The notes below the pieces were generated by a model. It was given only the letters and a program-made list of their open reading frames with translations, did no database searches and was not told the origin of the DNA. Positions 8,854 through 18,669 of a stretch of DNA of 64,000 bases are shown here, one piece after another. Origin of the DNA: Flavobacteriales bacterium (GTDB taxonomy: Bacteria > Bacteroidota > Bacteroidia > NS11-12g > UBA9320); assembly GCA_020635355.1 (NCBI GenBank), contig JACJZW010000004.1, positions 62,001-126,000 on the forward strand, in the 5' to 3' direction. The position numbers were made by a program, and so were the translations under genes. Numbering within the stretch: the stretch's first letter is position 1; each line of letters opens with the position of its first letter.

Positions 8854-10143
8854 ATGATGATTTCACTCCACCGAAAATTCTTCAAGAACTCCCTTCTTAA
8901 AGGGGTGGTTCTTTGTTTAATTTTCGTCTTGACTATTGCCGTTCCCCTCAAGGCTCAGAATATCATTACCAAAATCAGTGGTATTTCTATAGAGGTCAAA
9001 AATGTGCAACTAACCGATTCTATTATTAAGTACAATATTAATACGTCTCATGGTGAAGTGTTGCTTGAAATTCCAAGGACAGAAGTTTATTCCATTCAAT
9101 ATAAAGATGGGTCAATTATTATTATAACGGATAATTCTACGTCCGTTAAGAATATCGAAACAAAAGAATTCGACCGAATTTACCTCCGAACCAATCAGGT
9201 CTTAGTTGGGACTGTTGACAGTATAACGGAGCACAATGTTTATTACAAGGACTCCTTGTTTTTCTCTCACATTATTGCAGTTGATCTGATTGAATATATA
9301 GAATATGACAAGCCGGGATACTCAGATAGGTTAGTTGTCAATGATCGCGAAAAGGGAATTGTTAAGCCAATTGTCTCAAATGTTCATGATAAAAATCGGT
9401 GGTTTATTTCAGGGGAATATGGAAAAGCGTATTCGCTTCCATTTGGTGTGATCGCCGTAGATCGAAGAAATAAGGATATCTATGGACGAATGACCAAATC
9501 AAGTGAAATTCAATTTGGTTCTCTAGGTGCGGGCAAAACTTGGGGTGCTGGGTTTGGTGTGCAATTTGGTCGGCACTTCGGCATTGAACTAAAATACCGA
9601 AACTTTACAGGGGATCAATTTACGGTAATATCGTATACCCTAAAACTAGATTCAGTAGATGGCCATTACACTTCATTTGAGGCAATAAACAATGTGCTCT
9701 ATTCCTGTTTGGGTCATGAGGGGCTATTTAATATAAAGCTAAATCAAGGGTGGTTTTATTCAAGCATAGGTGTTGTTGCAGTTAAGATAGAAACCAAATT
9801 GGATAGTATCTACAATATCTTATCCAATCTCCCTGAAAATAATTACCATCTGCAAACTTTATCTACGCTAAGAAACCCAATTCAGTTTGGATTGAATTCG
9901 TCATTTGGAGTCTCACTTCCTATTGGTAGGCATCTACAGGTTTTTACCGAAGCTCAGATTCAATTCCTAAATATTAGACCAACCACCTTGCATTTCGAGA
10001 AACGCGTCATCAACAATGAAAACCAACCAATCCCAGAAGATATTGACCTAAAGACTGACTCACCCAAATCCGATTTGATTCAAAACGGAATATTTCAACT
10101 ACATAACTGGGGCTGGAATAGCGGATTACGGATTTTATTCTGA
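8854..10143 (+). CDS. Second outer-membrane barrel with the same N-terminal beta domain
   Basis: 429 residues. N-terminal signal peptide (VVLCLIFVLTIAVPLKAQ, preceded by a long basic n-region) and then a beta domain (NIITKISGISIEVKNVQL ... IPRTEVYSIQYKDG) matching that of the first gene of the operon; a second copy of the fold may follow (IYLRTNQVLVGTVDSITEHN). From about residue 180 on, alternating strands such as WFISGEYGKAYSLPFGV and FGIELKYRNFTG, ending NSGLRILF, indicate an outer-membrane barrel. It starts 2 bp after the TPR gene and stops 5 bp before the giant hydrolase gene, so it probably serves that cargo. Confidence 0.8.
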   Translation: MMISLHRKFFKNSLLKGVVLCLIFVLTIAVPLKAQNIITKISGISIEVKNVQLTDSIIKYNINTSHGEVLLEIPRTEVYSIQYKDGSIIIITDNSTSVKNIETKEFDRIYLRTNQVLVGTVDSITEHNVYYKDSLFFSHIIAVDLIEYIEYDKPGYSDRLVVNDREKGIVKPIVSNVHDKNRWFISGEYGKAYSLPFGVIAVDRRNKDIYGRMTKSSEIQFGSLGAGKTWGAGFGVQFGRHFGIELKYRNFTGDQFTVISYTLKLDSVDGHYTSFEAINNVLYSCLGHEGLFNIKLNQGWFYSSIGVVAVKIETKLDSIYNILSNLPENNYHLQTLSTLRNPIQFGLNSSFGVSLPIGRHLQVFTEAQIQFLNIRPTTLHFEKRVINNENQPIPEDIDLKTDSPKSDLIQNGIFQLHNWGWNSGLRILF

Positions 10144-10148
10144 ATCGT

Positions 10149-13100
10149 ATGAAAAAGACTTTCCTCTACCTTCTATTGGCCCTTTCAATTCCGTTTGACT
10201 TGTTTGCACAGAACAATCACACATCATTCGGAATCGCACAAAATACAGAGAGGTCATCATCCAATACAAACAAATTTGATTCATTAGACAGGAGTTTGCT
10301 CCCGAAATTCTGGAATAAAGGGAACATTTTCGGTGATTATAATCCTCAACAAGAAAAAATTGAGTTAAGAACAGGATACTCAAAGAAATTTGAGCTGGGA
10401 GATGGTACCAGGGAAGTGATTATAGGTGGGCCATTCCACTTTCTTGACGAACTAGGTGTTTGGAAGGAAATCGATCTGCGGTTACAAAAACGGGATGATG
10501 CGGATTTCCCACTACAGTGTGATCAAAATATTTTTACAACCCTGATGGGTCGAACTTCGTACGAAGGAATTAAAATGGGATTCGAAGGCCACACCTTGCA
10601 CTATGGGATAAATCCGGAAATAACTTGTGGAAATTGGAAGTCGGCCCCTCAGCCATCATTCGTTCAAATAGGATCAAATCCTGGGATTGCTGAATATCCA
10701 AACCTGTTCGAAGGTGCCAACATGGAGTATGAGATTACCACGTCATCCATTTTGCATCGCTTGCGGTTCAGTAACCGTTCATTTTTCGACGGTATCTCTT
10801 CGGATGCGGATTCCATTCAAATAACGGAACAGTTTTACATCCCACCTGGCTCCCAGCTATTTGATTCTCTAGGACCAATCTCAATAGACCGCCTTTCTGT
10901 AGGGAATATTTACATCGTTCACCTTGGTGACACGTTGTTTACATTGATGGCATCCCGAATTTGGGACTCGCGTGCACAACCGGAACAAGCAGGAGCCAAC
11001 AACATTATCCTGTATCGCTATCTGAAGTCGATTGGAAAGTATTCTTTTTCAATAACTACTATAATACCAAAAGAATGGTTGAGATCAGTAGAACGACTAT
11101 ATCCTGTAACGTTCGACCCCGTAGCCATACCGGGAAGCGGATACTCAAACAAGTCGTACGCCGCTAGTGGCGGAAACTCTTTTGGCTATCCATGGAAGCC
11201 AGACTTCGCGGATAAAAAATCTCAGTCGTTGTATGATCAAAGTGATATTGGATATTCCGGAAAAATAACGGACATAGCATATTTACAGGCCTGTAATAAC
11301 TCACTTTCCAATAATGGAATCCAAATTTCAATGAAGGAGACCAGTTCTTCATCGATTAGTTCTTTTACAAACACCGGTTGGAAAACCTGTTATAATGGAT
11401 CGGCAAATTATACCAACGGTTCCACTTCATGTTCCAGTTCATGTCCAACTTCCCTGAGTTTTTCTGGAGGGACATGGAGGACTATTTCAATCCCAACCTC
11501 TGATCAATGGAACTATTCGAATAGCTCTAATCTTCTAGTTGAAGCTATATTTAATAACTCATCAAATCACAGCAGCAATTGTTCAGTTGGAGCATGGTGG
11601 TATTTTACCACCTCCGCAACGAGTATGGTGACCGATTATAAAAACAACTCTGCGTTTAGTTCTATCGGTTCCGCAACGGTTAATGTACCTATTGTCAAGT
11701 TAACATTTGGTAATACGGCTAGTTGTACGAATTGGAAGGTTTCACCAAGTTCCTTTTCCGTACCAGCAACCGGGGGGACCTATGACGCACAGGTCACGGC
11801 AACAGGGGCCTGCAAGTATAACCTGACTTTTGCTGACCCGAGTTGGGTTCATTTCGACTCTTATCTTTCTAACGGATATTTTAGATTTACGGTTGATAAA
11901 AATCAAAATGCTACATCTCGAAACAGCCTAATCCAAATCAACAACGTTACCGATGGTATCAATAATGAAGTACAGTTGTACATCAATCAATCAGGTACAA
12001 CATCGTGCACCAAACCCACCACTCCAACGCTAGGTGCGGTGTCCGCATCCAGCAGTACTGAAATAATGGTAACCTGGAACAACGTTGGGGCCAGCAAGTA
12101 CACCGTATTTTACGGCCTTAGTTGTGGTTCAGCATTGGGAAGTCTTAACACATCATCAACCAGTGCGACCCTTACCCTCCTCACACCAGGAACAAAGTAC
12201 TATGTTTGGGTTACGGCATTTAAGCTTTGTGATTCAGATGCTAGCAATTGTAAATCAGCATCTACACCCACAGGTCCTTCAATTGCTATCGTTTCTTCGA
12301 TTATACCTCCTTGGCAACGTGAAAATGATTCATTTGATGGATCTGTTACAGTGGTGACGTCAAACCCTTCCAACGCTGAATGGCATTTGCGTATAAAAAT
12401 TTTTAACAGTTCAGGAAGTTTTGTGCAAGACATTGATTATCCAAAAATTACATTAAATACCCAGACGTTTTCATCAAATGACAAAGAACTTAAATTCATC
12501 AATCATGAAGGAAATCGGCTAGAATACCACGTGGTATTAGAATCCAATCATTCCACAGCCAGTATTTCGGGAGCATTGAATGAACCCATGGGGGTAACCA
12601 ATACAAAAATCATCGCATCAAAATGGGAACATCGAAACTATTTTTTAAATGATCAAGATTATGAAATTCGGATTCCAATTTTGTATAACCGTAAGAACCC
12701 CGTGAAATATGTCTCCATAGTAAGAAGTGGAAACGTTTCTTTGAATTTGTCGCCATTGAATATTGTTCCTATTAGTTTAGTTCCTTCCGCTCCATATCCA
12801 TATTATCCCAAAAATTACTTTGAGGTGGAGAAGGATGGCTATTGCCGTATTACCTTGAATAACTCAAATTTAGGAAAGGTGCAGCCCGGTGATTTTCAAG
12901 TGATAAGTTTTGCTGAGTCAAACGGAATAGAATGGCCCATAGAATCACAGTTCTTCGACTTAACAAGATATGGCAGAATCTATAACAACAACACATCAGA
13001 TAGCAAGGTTGTAGTATTGATTGGCGGAATTTTCAATGAAATGGACGCAACTGTGAAGGAACTCAGAGATACCGACGCCAGTGCTGTTAATTCAAAAGAA

Positions 13101-15794
13101 TCATTTTCGCTGGTTGCCCACCTAAATAGTCTAGGTTTTAATTGTTGGTATATCTCACAGGGTAACGCCAACTACGTTGCTCGAAATGGTTATGATGTTG
13201 GTAAAGCATTGGATTTAATTTATGAAGAGGTAAAACAATATGATCCAAAAATTAATCTTATTTGCCATAGTAAGGGGGGGTTGGATTGCAGAAGCTTTTT
13301 ACAAAACCACACCATCTCTTATTCAGGTGATGGTAACTTTGGTGAGTACAACTCCAAGTGCCGAAAGGCATTAAATAAGGTCGTTTTTTTGGGAACACCA
13401 CATCAGGGCGCAAATTTGGCCAGGGCTTTATCAGGCCCTGCAAACTTGCTGAATTGTCCGGGCTCCCTAGATTTATCTACAAAATCCAATATCTTACGGA
13501 TATTAAATTCCTACAAATTGACAAATGAAAACATCAAATTTCTGAATTTGACCGGATTTGTTGCTGAATGGGATTTAACGGACGATATAGTTGGAGTTTG
13601 GAGTAGTGAAAATCCAGAATCCATTGAAAATCTGATTCAAGTGTATCAAAATGACCCTCGAATATTTAAGCCCATTTGGGCTCCATTTCATATGGAGGTT
13701 CACAAAAATGACATTTTATATCGAGAAGGTCGTTGCACCGACAAGTTGGAGAACTTGAATAAAATTGTCTATTTTTTGAGAGACCAAAAAGTCTCCAATT
13801 GCAAAAGATCAGGTAATATATTAATTAAGTTCACATCTGTTGGCTCCATTATTCCAAATGCCAATATTTATATCAAACCTGTCTACAGTGATACTTTTAA
13901 GTTAGTGGGTAACACGGATGAAAATGGGACTATTAACATTACGGCATTCAAAGAATTTGTGGAAAACGCTACTATATGGGTTTGTTCTCCAAGCGTGGAT
14001 ACGATCTCGTTCGTTTGCGAATTACCCCACTCTGATACAATTTCTACTATCATTCCCATGTTCCATTCGAATTCAAATAGGGATATGGTGGACTCAGCAG
14101 TGGTTCGAATAAAAGGACAGCCTGTCACTTTAGTGGATACGGTGGAGTTATACGTAGGTTCCCGAAATAGCATAAATTACTCCATAAATAATCCATTGAA
14201 TCAAGATTCGTTTTTTACACCTCTTCTTAAGAATCATTCTGGCCAGATCGTATTATCATTGGACACAGGTAGGAATGATATTATTGTTCGGTTCAATGGA
14301 GTGAAGGATTCTGTGTTAGTCCACAAAACAGTTTATTATATACCCCTTGCGTGGAAGGACACATTTTTGAATACAATGACTATTATCGGGGGGGGCAAGT
14401 ATCCCGACTATCAGGTCTTTGTAGATGATGTTGGCTACGGTCAAAATACTTCTGACACATCACAATTATTATGCTTTGCCGGGGGGGCTTCTGTGAAATT
14501 TTCAAAAATTGGTTATAGCGATTTTATTATCCGAGCAGACTCAGGGACTCAAATAGATCTGGCAGAGCATTTTGTTCCCAAGGTGAATATTTGGCCAGAA
14601 AGTATCGATTTTGATTTAACCCAATCAGGGATGATGTACTGGCGAAACCTGACGTGCAAGGACTCTTCACAACAGGGTAAGATTCGGGTACGGCAAGTAG
14701 AACCTGGTTTGGATGATATTGGGGTCAAACCGATAACCCGAAAATTTTTATTTGAAAATCTTGATACACCAAACTGGTCGAATCTGCAGGTGGCAGGTGT
14801 GTTGGATCAGGTAAAGAACTTTTCTAAAGAAAGTGTATTTATGTTGAGTATTCTTGATGACTCCATATACTATAAATTCCTTCTTCGCGATACCGGCATG
14901 GTGGTATATGATTCAGCTGTACAAAAGTTTGAATATCACAACCTGAATTTTGGAAATGGAAGTTCCAAAACGGAGGCATTGACCATCGCCCTAAAACAAC
15001 CCGCGATCCCACTTGACACTTCCCTGTCGCTTACATTGAATGAACAAAGGACAGTACCGTACTCATCACTTTATATTGACCCGGATTCTATTAAAGGTGA
15101 CATCGACTACAAAATACTAGCCGCGCCAATCGAAGGATTTCATGTAACCTTGACGGATTCCGGTGTTCAGATCTTTACAGATCCCTGCTATACCGGACAT
15201 GGGTCGTTCCAGTTAATGGCTACTCACGATTATATCAGTACCACACATACCTTTAACCTATTCATTCCAGATCTATTACCTGATATCCGGATTGAAGGAG
15301 TGCCGGATTTCTGCATGGGTGATTCCATGATGCTATCAGCGTCAGACCAGAGCAATAAGTTAATTTACCGGTGGTTTCGTAACGACTCATCCATCACCAA
15401 TAGGTATAATTCCACACTAGTTATCTATACAGAAGGGCTATACCAACTTGTGGTTTCAGATATAAACCAACATTGTTTTGACACTAGTCAGGTATATCGG
15501 ATCTTAAATGTCGGAAATGATCTTGCCAAGGATTATTGCATTATGTTATATCCAGTACCTAGCACCGAATGGCTTAACATCAGAACATGGACCAACAAAG
15601 TTGAATGCACCGCCAGCGCTATCATTATCTCTCCATCCGGAATTGAAATGAAATCCAAAATTTATAAAATTACCGAGGTTGGGGAACACATCGAGTTGAT
15701 AGATTTAACACATTTACAAAATGGCACCTATTGGCTAAAGATGAGCATTGACAATGATCCTCCGGTATTCAGGCCATTCATTATCAACCGGTAA
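10149..15794 (+). CDS. Giant T9SS-secreted protein with BACON, FN3 and alpha/beta-hydrolase (lipase-like) domains
   Basis: 1881 residues. Signal peptide 1-20. The region from about 60 carries GDGTREV...GPFHFLDELGVWKEID, a pattern known from the N-termini of large secreted and RHS-type proteins. Residues about 529-616 look like a BACON domain (WKVSPSSFSVPATGG) and about 623-707 like fibronectin type III (TYYVWVTAF-type strand, here TKYYVWVTAF). An alpha/beta-hydrolase core runs from about 954 (VVVLIGGIF): nucleophile elbow CHSKGG with Ser1041, GTPHQG at 1082-1087, candidate acid Asp1145/1146 (DDIVGVW, as in many lipases), and candidate base His1181 or His1185. Beta-sandwich repeats fill 1270-1790. 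The end (YPVPSTEWLNI ... LQNGTYWLKM) is a T9SS type-A sorting domain, so it should be exported and attached at the surface. Last gene of the operon. Substrate unknown. Confidence 0.85.
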   Translation: MKKTFLYLLLALSIPFDLFAQNNHTSFGIAQNTERSSSNTNKFDSLDRSLLPKFWNKGNIFGDYNPQQEKIELRTGYSKKFELGDGTREVIIGGPFHFLDELGVWKEIDLRLQKRDDADFPLQCDQNIFTTLMGRTSYEGIKMGFEGHTLHYGINPEITCGNWKSAPQPSFVQIGSNPGIAEYPNLFEGANMEYEITTSSILHRLRFSNRSFFDGISSDADSIQITEQFYIPPGSQLFDSLGPISIDRLSVGNIYIVHLGDTLFTLMASRIWDSRAQPEQAGANNIILYRYLKSIGKYSFSITTIIPKEWLRSVERLYPVTFDPVAIPGSGYSNKSYAASGGNSFGYPWKPDFADKKSQSLYDQSDIGYSGKITDIAYLQACNNSLSNNGIQISMKETSSSSISSFTNTGWKTCYNGSANYTNGSTSCSSSCPTSLSFSGGTWRTISIPTSDQWNYSNSSNLLVEAIFNNSSNHSSNCSVGAWWYFTTSATSMVTDYKNNSAFSSIGSATVNVPIVKLTFGNTASCTNWKVSPSSFSVPATGGTYDAQVTATGACKYNLTFADPSWVHFDSYLSNGYFRFTVDKNQNATSRNSLIQINNVTDGINNEVQLYINQSGTTSCTKPTTPTLGAVSASSSTEIMVTWNNVGASKYTVFYGLSCGSALGSLNTSSTSATLTLLTPGTKYYVWVTAFKLCDSDASNCKSASTPTGPSIAIVSSIIPPWQRENDSFDGSVTVVTSNPSNAEWHLRIKIFNSSGSFVQDIDYPKITLNTQTFSSNDKELKFINHEGNRLEYHVVLESNHSTASISGALNEPMGVTNTKIIASKWEHRNYFLNDQDYEIRIPILYNRKNPVKYVSIVRSGNVSLNLSPLNIVPISLVPSAPYPYYPKNYFEVEKDGYCRITLNNSNLGKVQPGDFQVISFAESNGIEWPIESQFFDLTRYGRIYNNNTSDSKVVVLIGGIFNEMDATVKELRDTDASAVNSKESFSLVAHLNSLGFNCWYISQGNANYVARNGYDVGKALDLIYEEVKQYDPKINLICHSKGGLDCRSFLQNHTISYSGDGNFGEYNSKCRKALNKVVFLGTPHQGANLARALSGPANLLNCPGSLDLSTKSNILRILNSYKLTNENIKFLNLTGFVAEWDLTDDIVGVWSSENPESIENLIQVYQNDPRIFKPIWAPFHMEVHKNDILYREGRCTDKLENLNKIVYFLRDQKVSNCKRSGNILIKFTSVGSIIPNANIYIKPVYSDTFKLVGNTDENGTINITAFKEFVENATIWVCSPSVDTISFVCELPHSDTISTIIPMFHSNSNRDMVDSAVVRIKGQPVTLVDTVELYVGSRNSINYSINNPLNQDSFFTPLLKNHSGQIVLSLDTGRNDIIVRFNGVKDSVLVHKTVYYIPLAWKDTFLNTMTIIGGGKYPDYQVFVDDVGYGQNTSDTSQLLCFAGGASVKFSKIGYSDFIIRADSGTQIDLAEHFVPKVNIWPESIDFDLTQSGMMYWRNLTCKDSSQQGKIRVRQVEPGLDDIGVKPITRKFLFENLDTPNWSNLQVAGVLDQVKNFSKESVFMLSILDDSIYYKFLLRDTGMVVYDSAVQKFEYHNLNFGNGSSKTEALTIALKQPAIPLDTSLSLTLNEQRTVPYSSLYIDPDSIKGDIDYKILAAPIEGFHVTLTDSGVQIFTDPCYTGHGSFQLMATHDYISTTHTFNLFIPDLLPDIRIEGVPDFCMGDSMMLSASDQSNKLIYRWFRNDSSITNRYNSTLVIYTEGLYQLVVSDINQHCFDTSQVYRILNVGNDLAKDYCIMLYPVPSTEWLNIRTWTNKVECTASAIIISPSGIEMKSKIYKITEVGEHIELIDLTHLQNGTYWLKMSIDNDPPVFRPFIINR

Positions 15795-15795
15795 C

Positions 15796-15817
15796 CCACT
15801 GGAAATGTTCCCAGTGG
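15796..15817. terminator. Hairpin between converging operons
   Basis: CCACTGG, an 8-base loop and CCAGTGG form a perfect 7-bp stem just after the stop codon of the hydrolase gene and 20 bp before the end of the opposing gene. No T-tract follows on either strand, so its action as a bidirectional terminator is only a suggestion from its position. Confidence 0.4.
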
Positions 15818-15836
15818 TATTCAGTAATTAAACGTA

Positions 15837-18653
15837 TCATTTGTTGAGGTATATTCTCTTGAACGTTTCACCAAATTCGGTGCATATTCTGATGGTATAA
15901 ATACCATTTGAAAGGTGTGTTAAGTCCAGCACCATCTGTTTTTCACCAAGTACAGGGTGATGGATTTCCACCTGTTTACCCCAACTATCCGTACAAGAAA
16001 TTTGATCAATTGGAAACGTTGCTGAAATTGTAATATTGGAATAAGTAGGATTTGGATATATGAATATGCTCTGTAAAGATGTCTGATCGATGCTATTGAA
16101 CGAATGATAGATAGGTGGAAATAGGTAAGACTTAGTTAGACATGTTGTATCATCTCCTGCCTTTAACCAGTAGTAATTTTTTGAAGTATCCAATTCGGGA
16201 AAGGCACACCACACCTCTCCTGTGCAATTGAAAGCCTCCCTGTGATCCAATTTAGACTCAACTCCCCAATAATAGTATTGAAAGTCACAATCCTTGCAGA
16301 TCACAATTCCTGAGCTCAATTGATTTGCCTTTAGCAGTAATTTTTGTTCCGGCAGTGCCGCATCACCATTCAATTTGACCACAACGCTTCTGGTTGCTTT
16401 GCAATTAAATTCGTCATTGGTGGTAGCGGTTAACAACACACTACCGTCATCAGTGTTTTTGTCCCATCGGACCTTGATACAAGCGGCCCCTTGTCCAGTC
16501 TGCAAAACACCTCCTTTGACCTCCCACCACAATCTTAAGGACGGATTAAGGTCGGCACAATACTGCTTCCAAATAGAGCCTTTACAGACTTGTGTATCAT
16601 TGGTAATTATGCTAAAATCAGGGAGTTTTCCGACTTTAATACTAAATGAATCATACTCCACACAACCATGTTCATTGGTGCCAATTACAAAAAATGATCG
16701 TGAAGAATCCGCAACCGCGGTAATAGTTGACTCAGTCATACTACCGAGTATGTTAAAGCCTGACCATTTGAATGAATCGGTACCGTTCACATGCAGTTGA
16801 AAGGTGTCACCTGGGCAGGTATTAGAAATTCCCTCAATGCGAGGCCTGGGAAGATCAAACGCACGAATGGTTATCGTCTTATCCGTGGAACATTGATTTG
16901 AATCTACAGCTTGCACCTTTAATAAGTTAGACATTCCTGCTGTCCATTCCAGCACTTCTCCAATAGATAAGATTTGCCCAGTCTGGCCATTGAACCACTT
17001 TATTTGTCCCCCTTCGGGTTTTACCGCACTGATCTCCAACGTATCGCCTGTACATATCCCCGTGTCCTTGACACCAATAACATCGGGGTTTGACCAGCTG
17101 TGTATGGCAATATACGCTGTGTCATAGCATCCAAATTCATTCCCAGCTATTACGGTTGCCCTGGCAAATTGCCCTGAAAAAATTTCTGGATTACTGATTT
17201 GGGGGGAACTAAAATAATCCTCCGGTTGCCACTGATAATATTTACCCCCATTAGCCTCAAGTTTTATTACCTCTCCTGAACATGCATACACCGCAGAATC
17301 TGTTTTCACGTCAGGTTTTGCAAGTACCAATATTCTAATGGAACCGGAATCCTGACAGCCCATTGAGTCAATAAACTGGTAAACGTAGGTGGTTGTAATA
17401 TCTGGAAATATTATCGGTTGATTACTGTGACGATCGGAAATGTTTTGATTGGGAAACCATGTTAATAACCCTGTACGGTTTGCAGAAACAATTGGCTGGG
17501 CAAATCCACTTTTACAAATTGAGGTATCTCGTAAGTCATCTAGTTGGGGTAAAGATTTTACAAAAACCCGAACGGTATCAGATGACTGGCATTGATTTGA
17601 ATCCGAGACGGTTAGTGTGCATGACAGATCGTGCTTTGGATAGACAATTGGAGACATTTGATAGGGGTCATTGAAAACACTTTCTGGAGACCAATGATAT
17701 CGGAGAGGGTAGGCACCTTTGACATCTGGTGAAAAACGGATGGTAGAACCCAAACAAATGGCGGTATCCTGCTGGTTCATAATCTGAACCGTCGGCGGAG
17801 AGGTCACATTAATTTTTGATTGAAAAAAGGAAGTGGTGTTGCAATCTCCGTTAGCTCTCACAAAGATATCACGGGTGGTATCTGTTGTGATTTGAAACAA
17901 TGTACCGCTATCAATAACAGCACTTGTGGTATCCCAAAAATATTCCCAAACCGCACCCGTGCCCAAATTGCCGCCGGATGGCTGTAAAACGACGGATTCT
18001 CCTGGACAATATTGCTTGTTTGCACCCTTAAGGGCTGTTGGTAATTGGGAAATACTTTTGTTTACAACCAAAAGCAATGAACTACAGCTGGTAACGCCAC
18101 ACACACCTTCAGCCCGAACAAAGTATGACTTGGATTGATTCGGTTTTACATGCAACACCGATCCATTTCCCACCGAGTCCACACCACACCCTCCTTCATA
18201 CCATACCCATTGATGATTTAATCCAGGACCACCAAATATTCTCAATATTGTTGAATCATAAGGACATTGAATTGGATTCAGGTTGGCCGTAAGAGCACCT
18301 GGATTGTTTGGTAGAGGCTGAACGGTGAGTTTCGCCGAATCACTAATCTGAACAACCACCCCGTTCGTATCTATCACACACCTGAACCAATGATCATTTA
18401 GTGTATCAGGGACTTGGTTGAAAATAAGTGTGTCGGTCTGTACACCACTGTAAACTTTTGAGATGATCAGGTTTGACCATATGCCCCCTTCACTTATTTG
18501 CCAGGCAAATCCACTATTACTGTAGCTTGATTTTATGGACATTACACCCGATTCTCCAGCGCAAATGGTATCTCCTGTTGGTTGTTGAATGATTTGTGAA
18601 AGAGCAGAAGGGATCAAAGCTATTGTGGAGACAACAACTAGAAATATCTTCAT
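15837..18653 (-). CDS. T9SS-sorted surface protein with about nine Ig/PKD-like repeats
   Basis: 938 residues from the ATG at 18653, chosen because GGAAGAGG lies just upstream and a signal peptide follows at once (KIFLVVVSTIALIPSALSQ). The body is a chain of about nine beta-sandwich repeats of 75-90 residues, each opening with a Cys-x-Gly type motif (ICAGES, QYCPGES, ICLGST, ICTGDT, NTCPGDT, QVCKGS) and holding a second Cys near its end, consistent with one disulphide per repeat. The C-terminus (IFIYPNPTYSNITI ... LSNGIYTIRI) is a T9SS type-A sorting domain resembling that of the hydrolase on the other strand. Probably a surface adhesin or stalk. Last gene of a four-gene minus-strand operon. 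Confidence 0.85.
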   Translation of the reverse strand: MKIFLVVVSTIALIPSALSQIIQQPTGDTICAGESGVMSIKSSYSNSGFAWQISEGGIWSNLIISKVYSGVQTDTLIFNQVPDTLNDHWFRCVIDTNGVVVQISDSAKLTVQPLPNNPGALTANLNPIQCPYDSTILRIFGGPGLNHQWVWYEGGCGVDSVGNGSVLHVKPNQSKSYFVRAEGVCGVTSCSSLLLVVNKSISQLPTALKGANKQYCPGESVVLQPSGGNLGTGAVWEYFWDTTSAVIDSGTLFQITTDTTRDIFVRANGDCNTTSFFQSKINVTSPPTVQIMNQQDTAICLGSTIRFSPDVKGAYPLRYHWSPESVFNDPYQMSPIVYPKHDLSCTLTVSDSNQCQSSDTVRVFVKSLPQLDDLRDTSICKSGFAQPIVSANRTGLLTWFPNQNISDRHSNQPIIFPDITTTYVYQFIDSMGCQDSGSIRILVLAKPDVKTDSAVYACSGEVIKLEANGGKYYQWQPEDYFSSPQISNPEIFSGQFARATVIAGNEFGCYDTAYIAIHSWSNPDVIGVKDTGICTGDTLEISAVKPEGGQIKWFNGQTGQILSIGEVLEWTAGMSNLLKVQAVDSNQCSTDKTITIRAFDLPRPRIEGISNTCPGDTFQLHVNGTDSFKWSGFNILGSMTESTITAVADSSRSFFVIGTNEHGCVEYDSFSIKVGKLPDFSIITNDTQVCKGSIWKQYCADLNPSLRLWWEVKGGVLQTGQGAACIKVRWDKNTDDGSVLLTATTNDEFNCKATRSVVVKLNGDAALPEQKLLLKANQLSSGIVICKDCDFQYYYWGVESKLDHREAFNCTGEVWCAFPELDTSKNYYWLKAGDDTTCLTKSYLFPPIYHSFNSIDQTSLQSIFIYPNPTYSNITISATFPIDQISCTDSWGKQVEIHHPVLGEKQMVLDLTHLSNGIYTIRICTEFGETFKRIYLNK

Positions 18654-18669
18654 TGATCTACCTCTTCCT

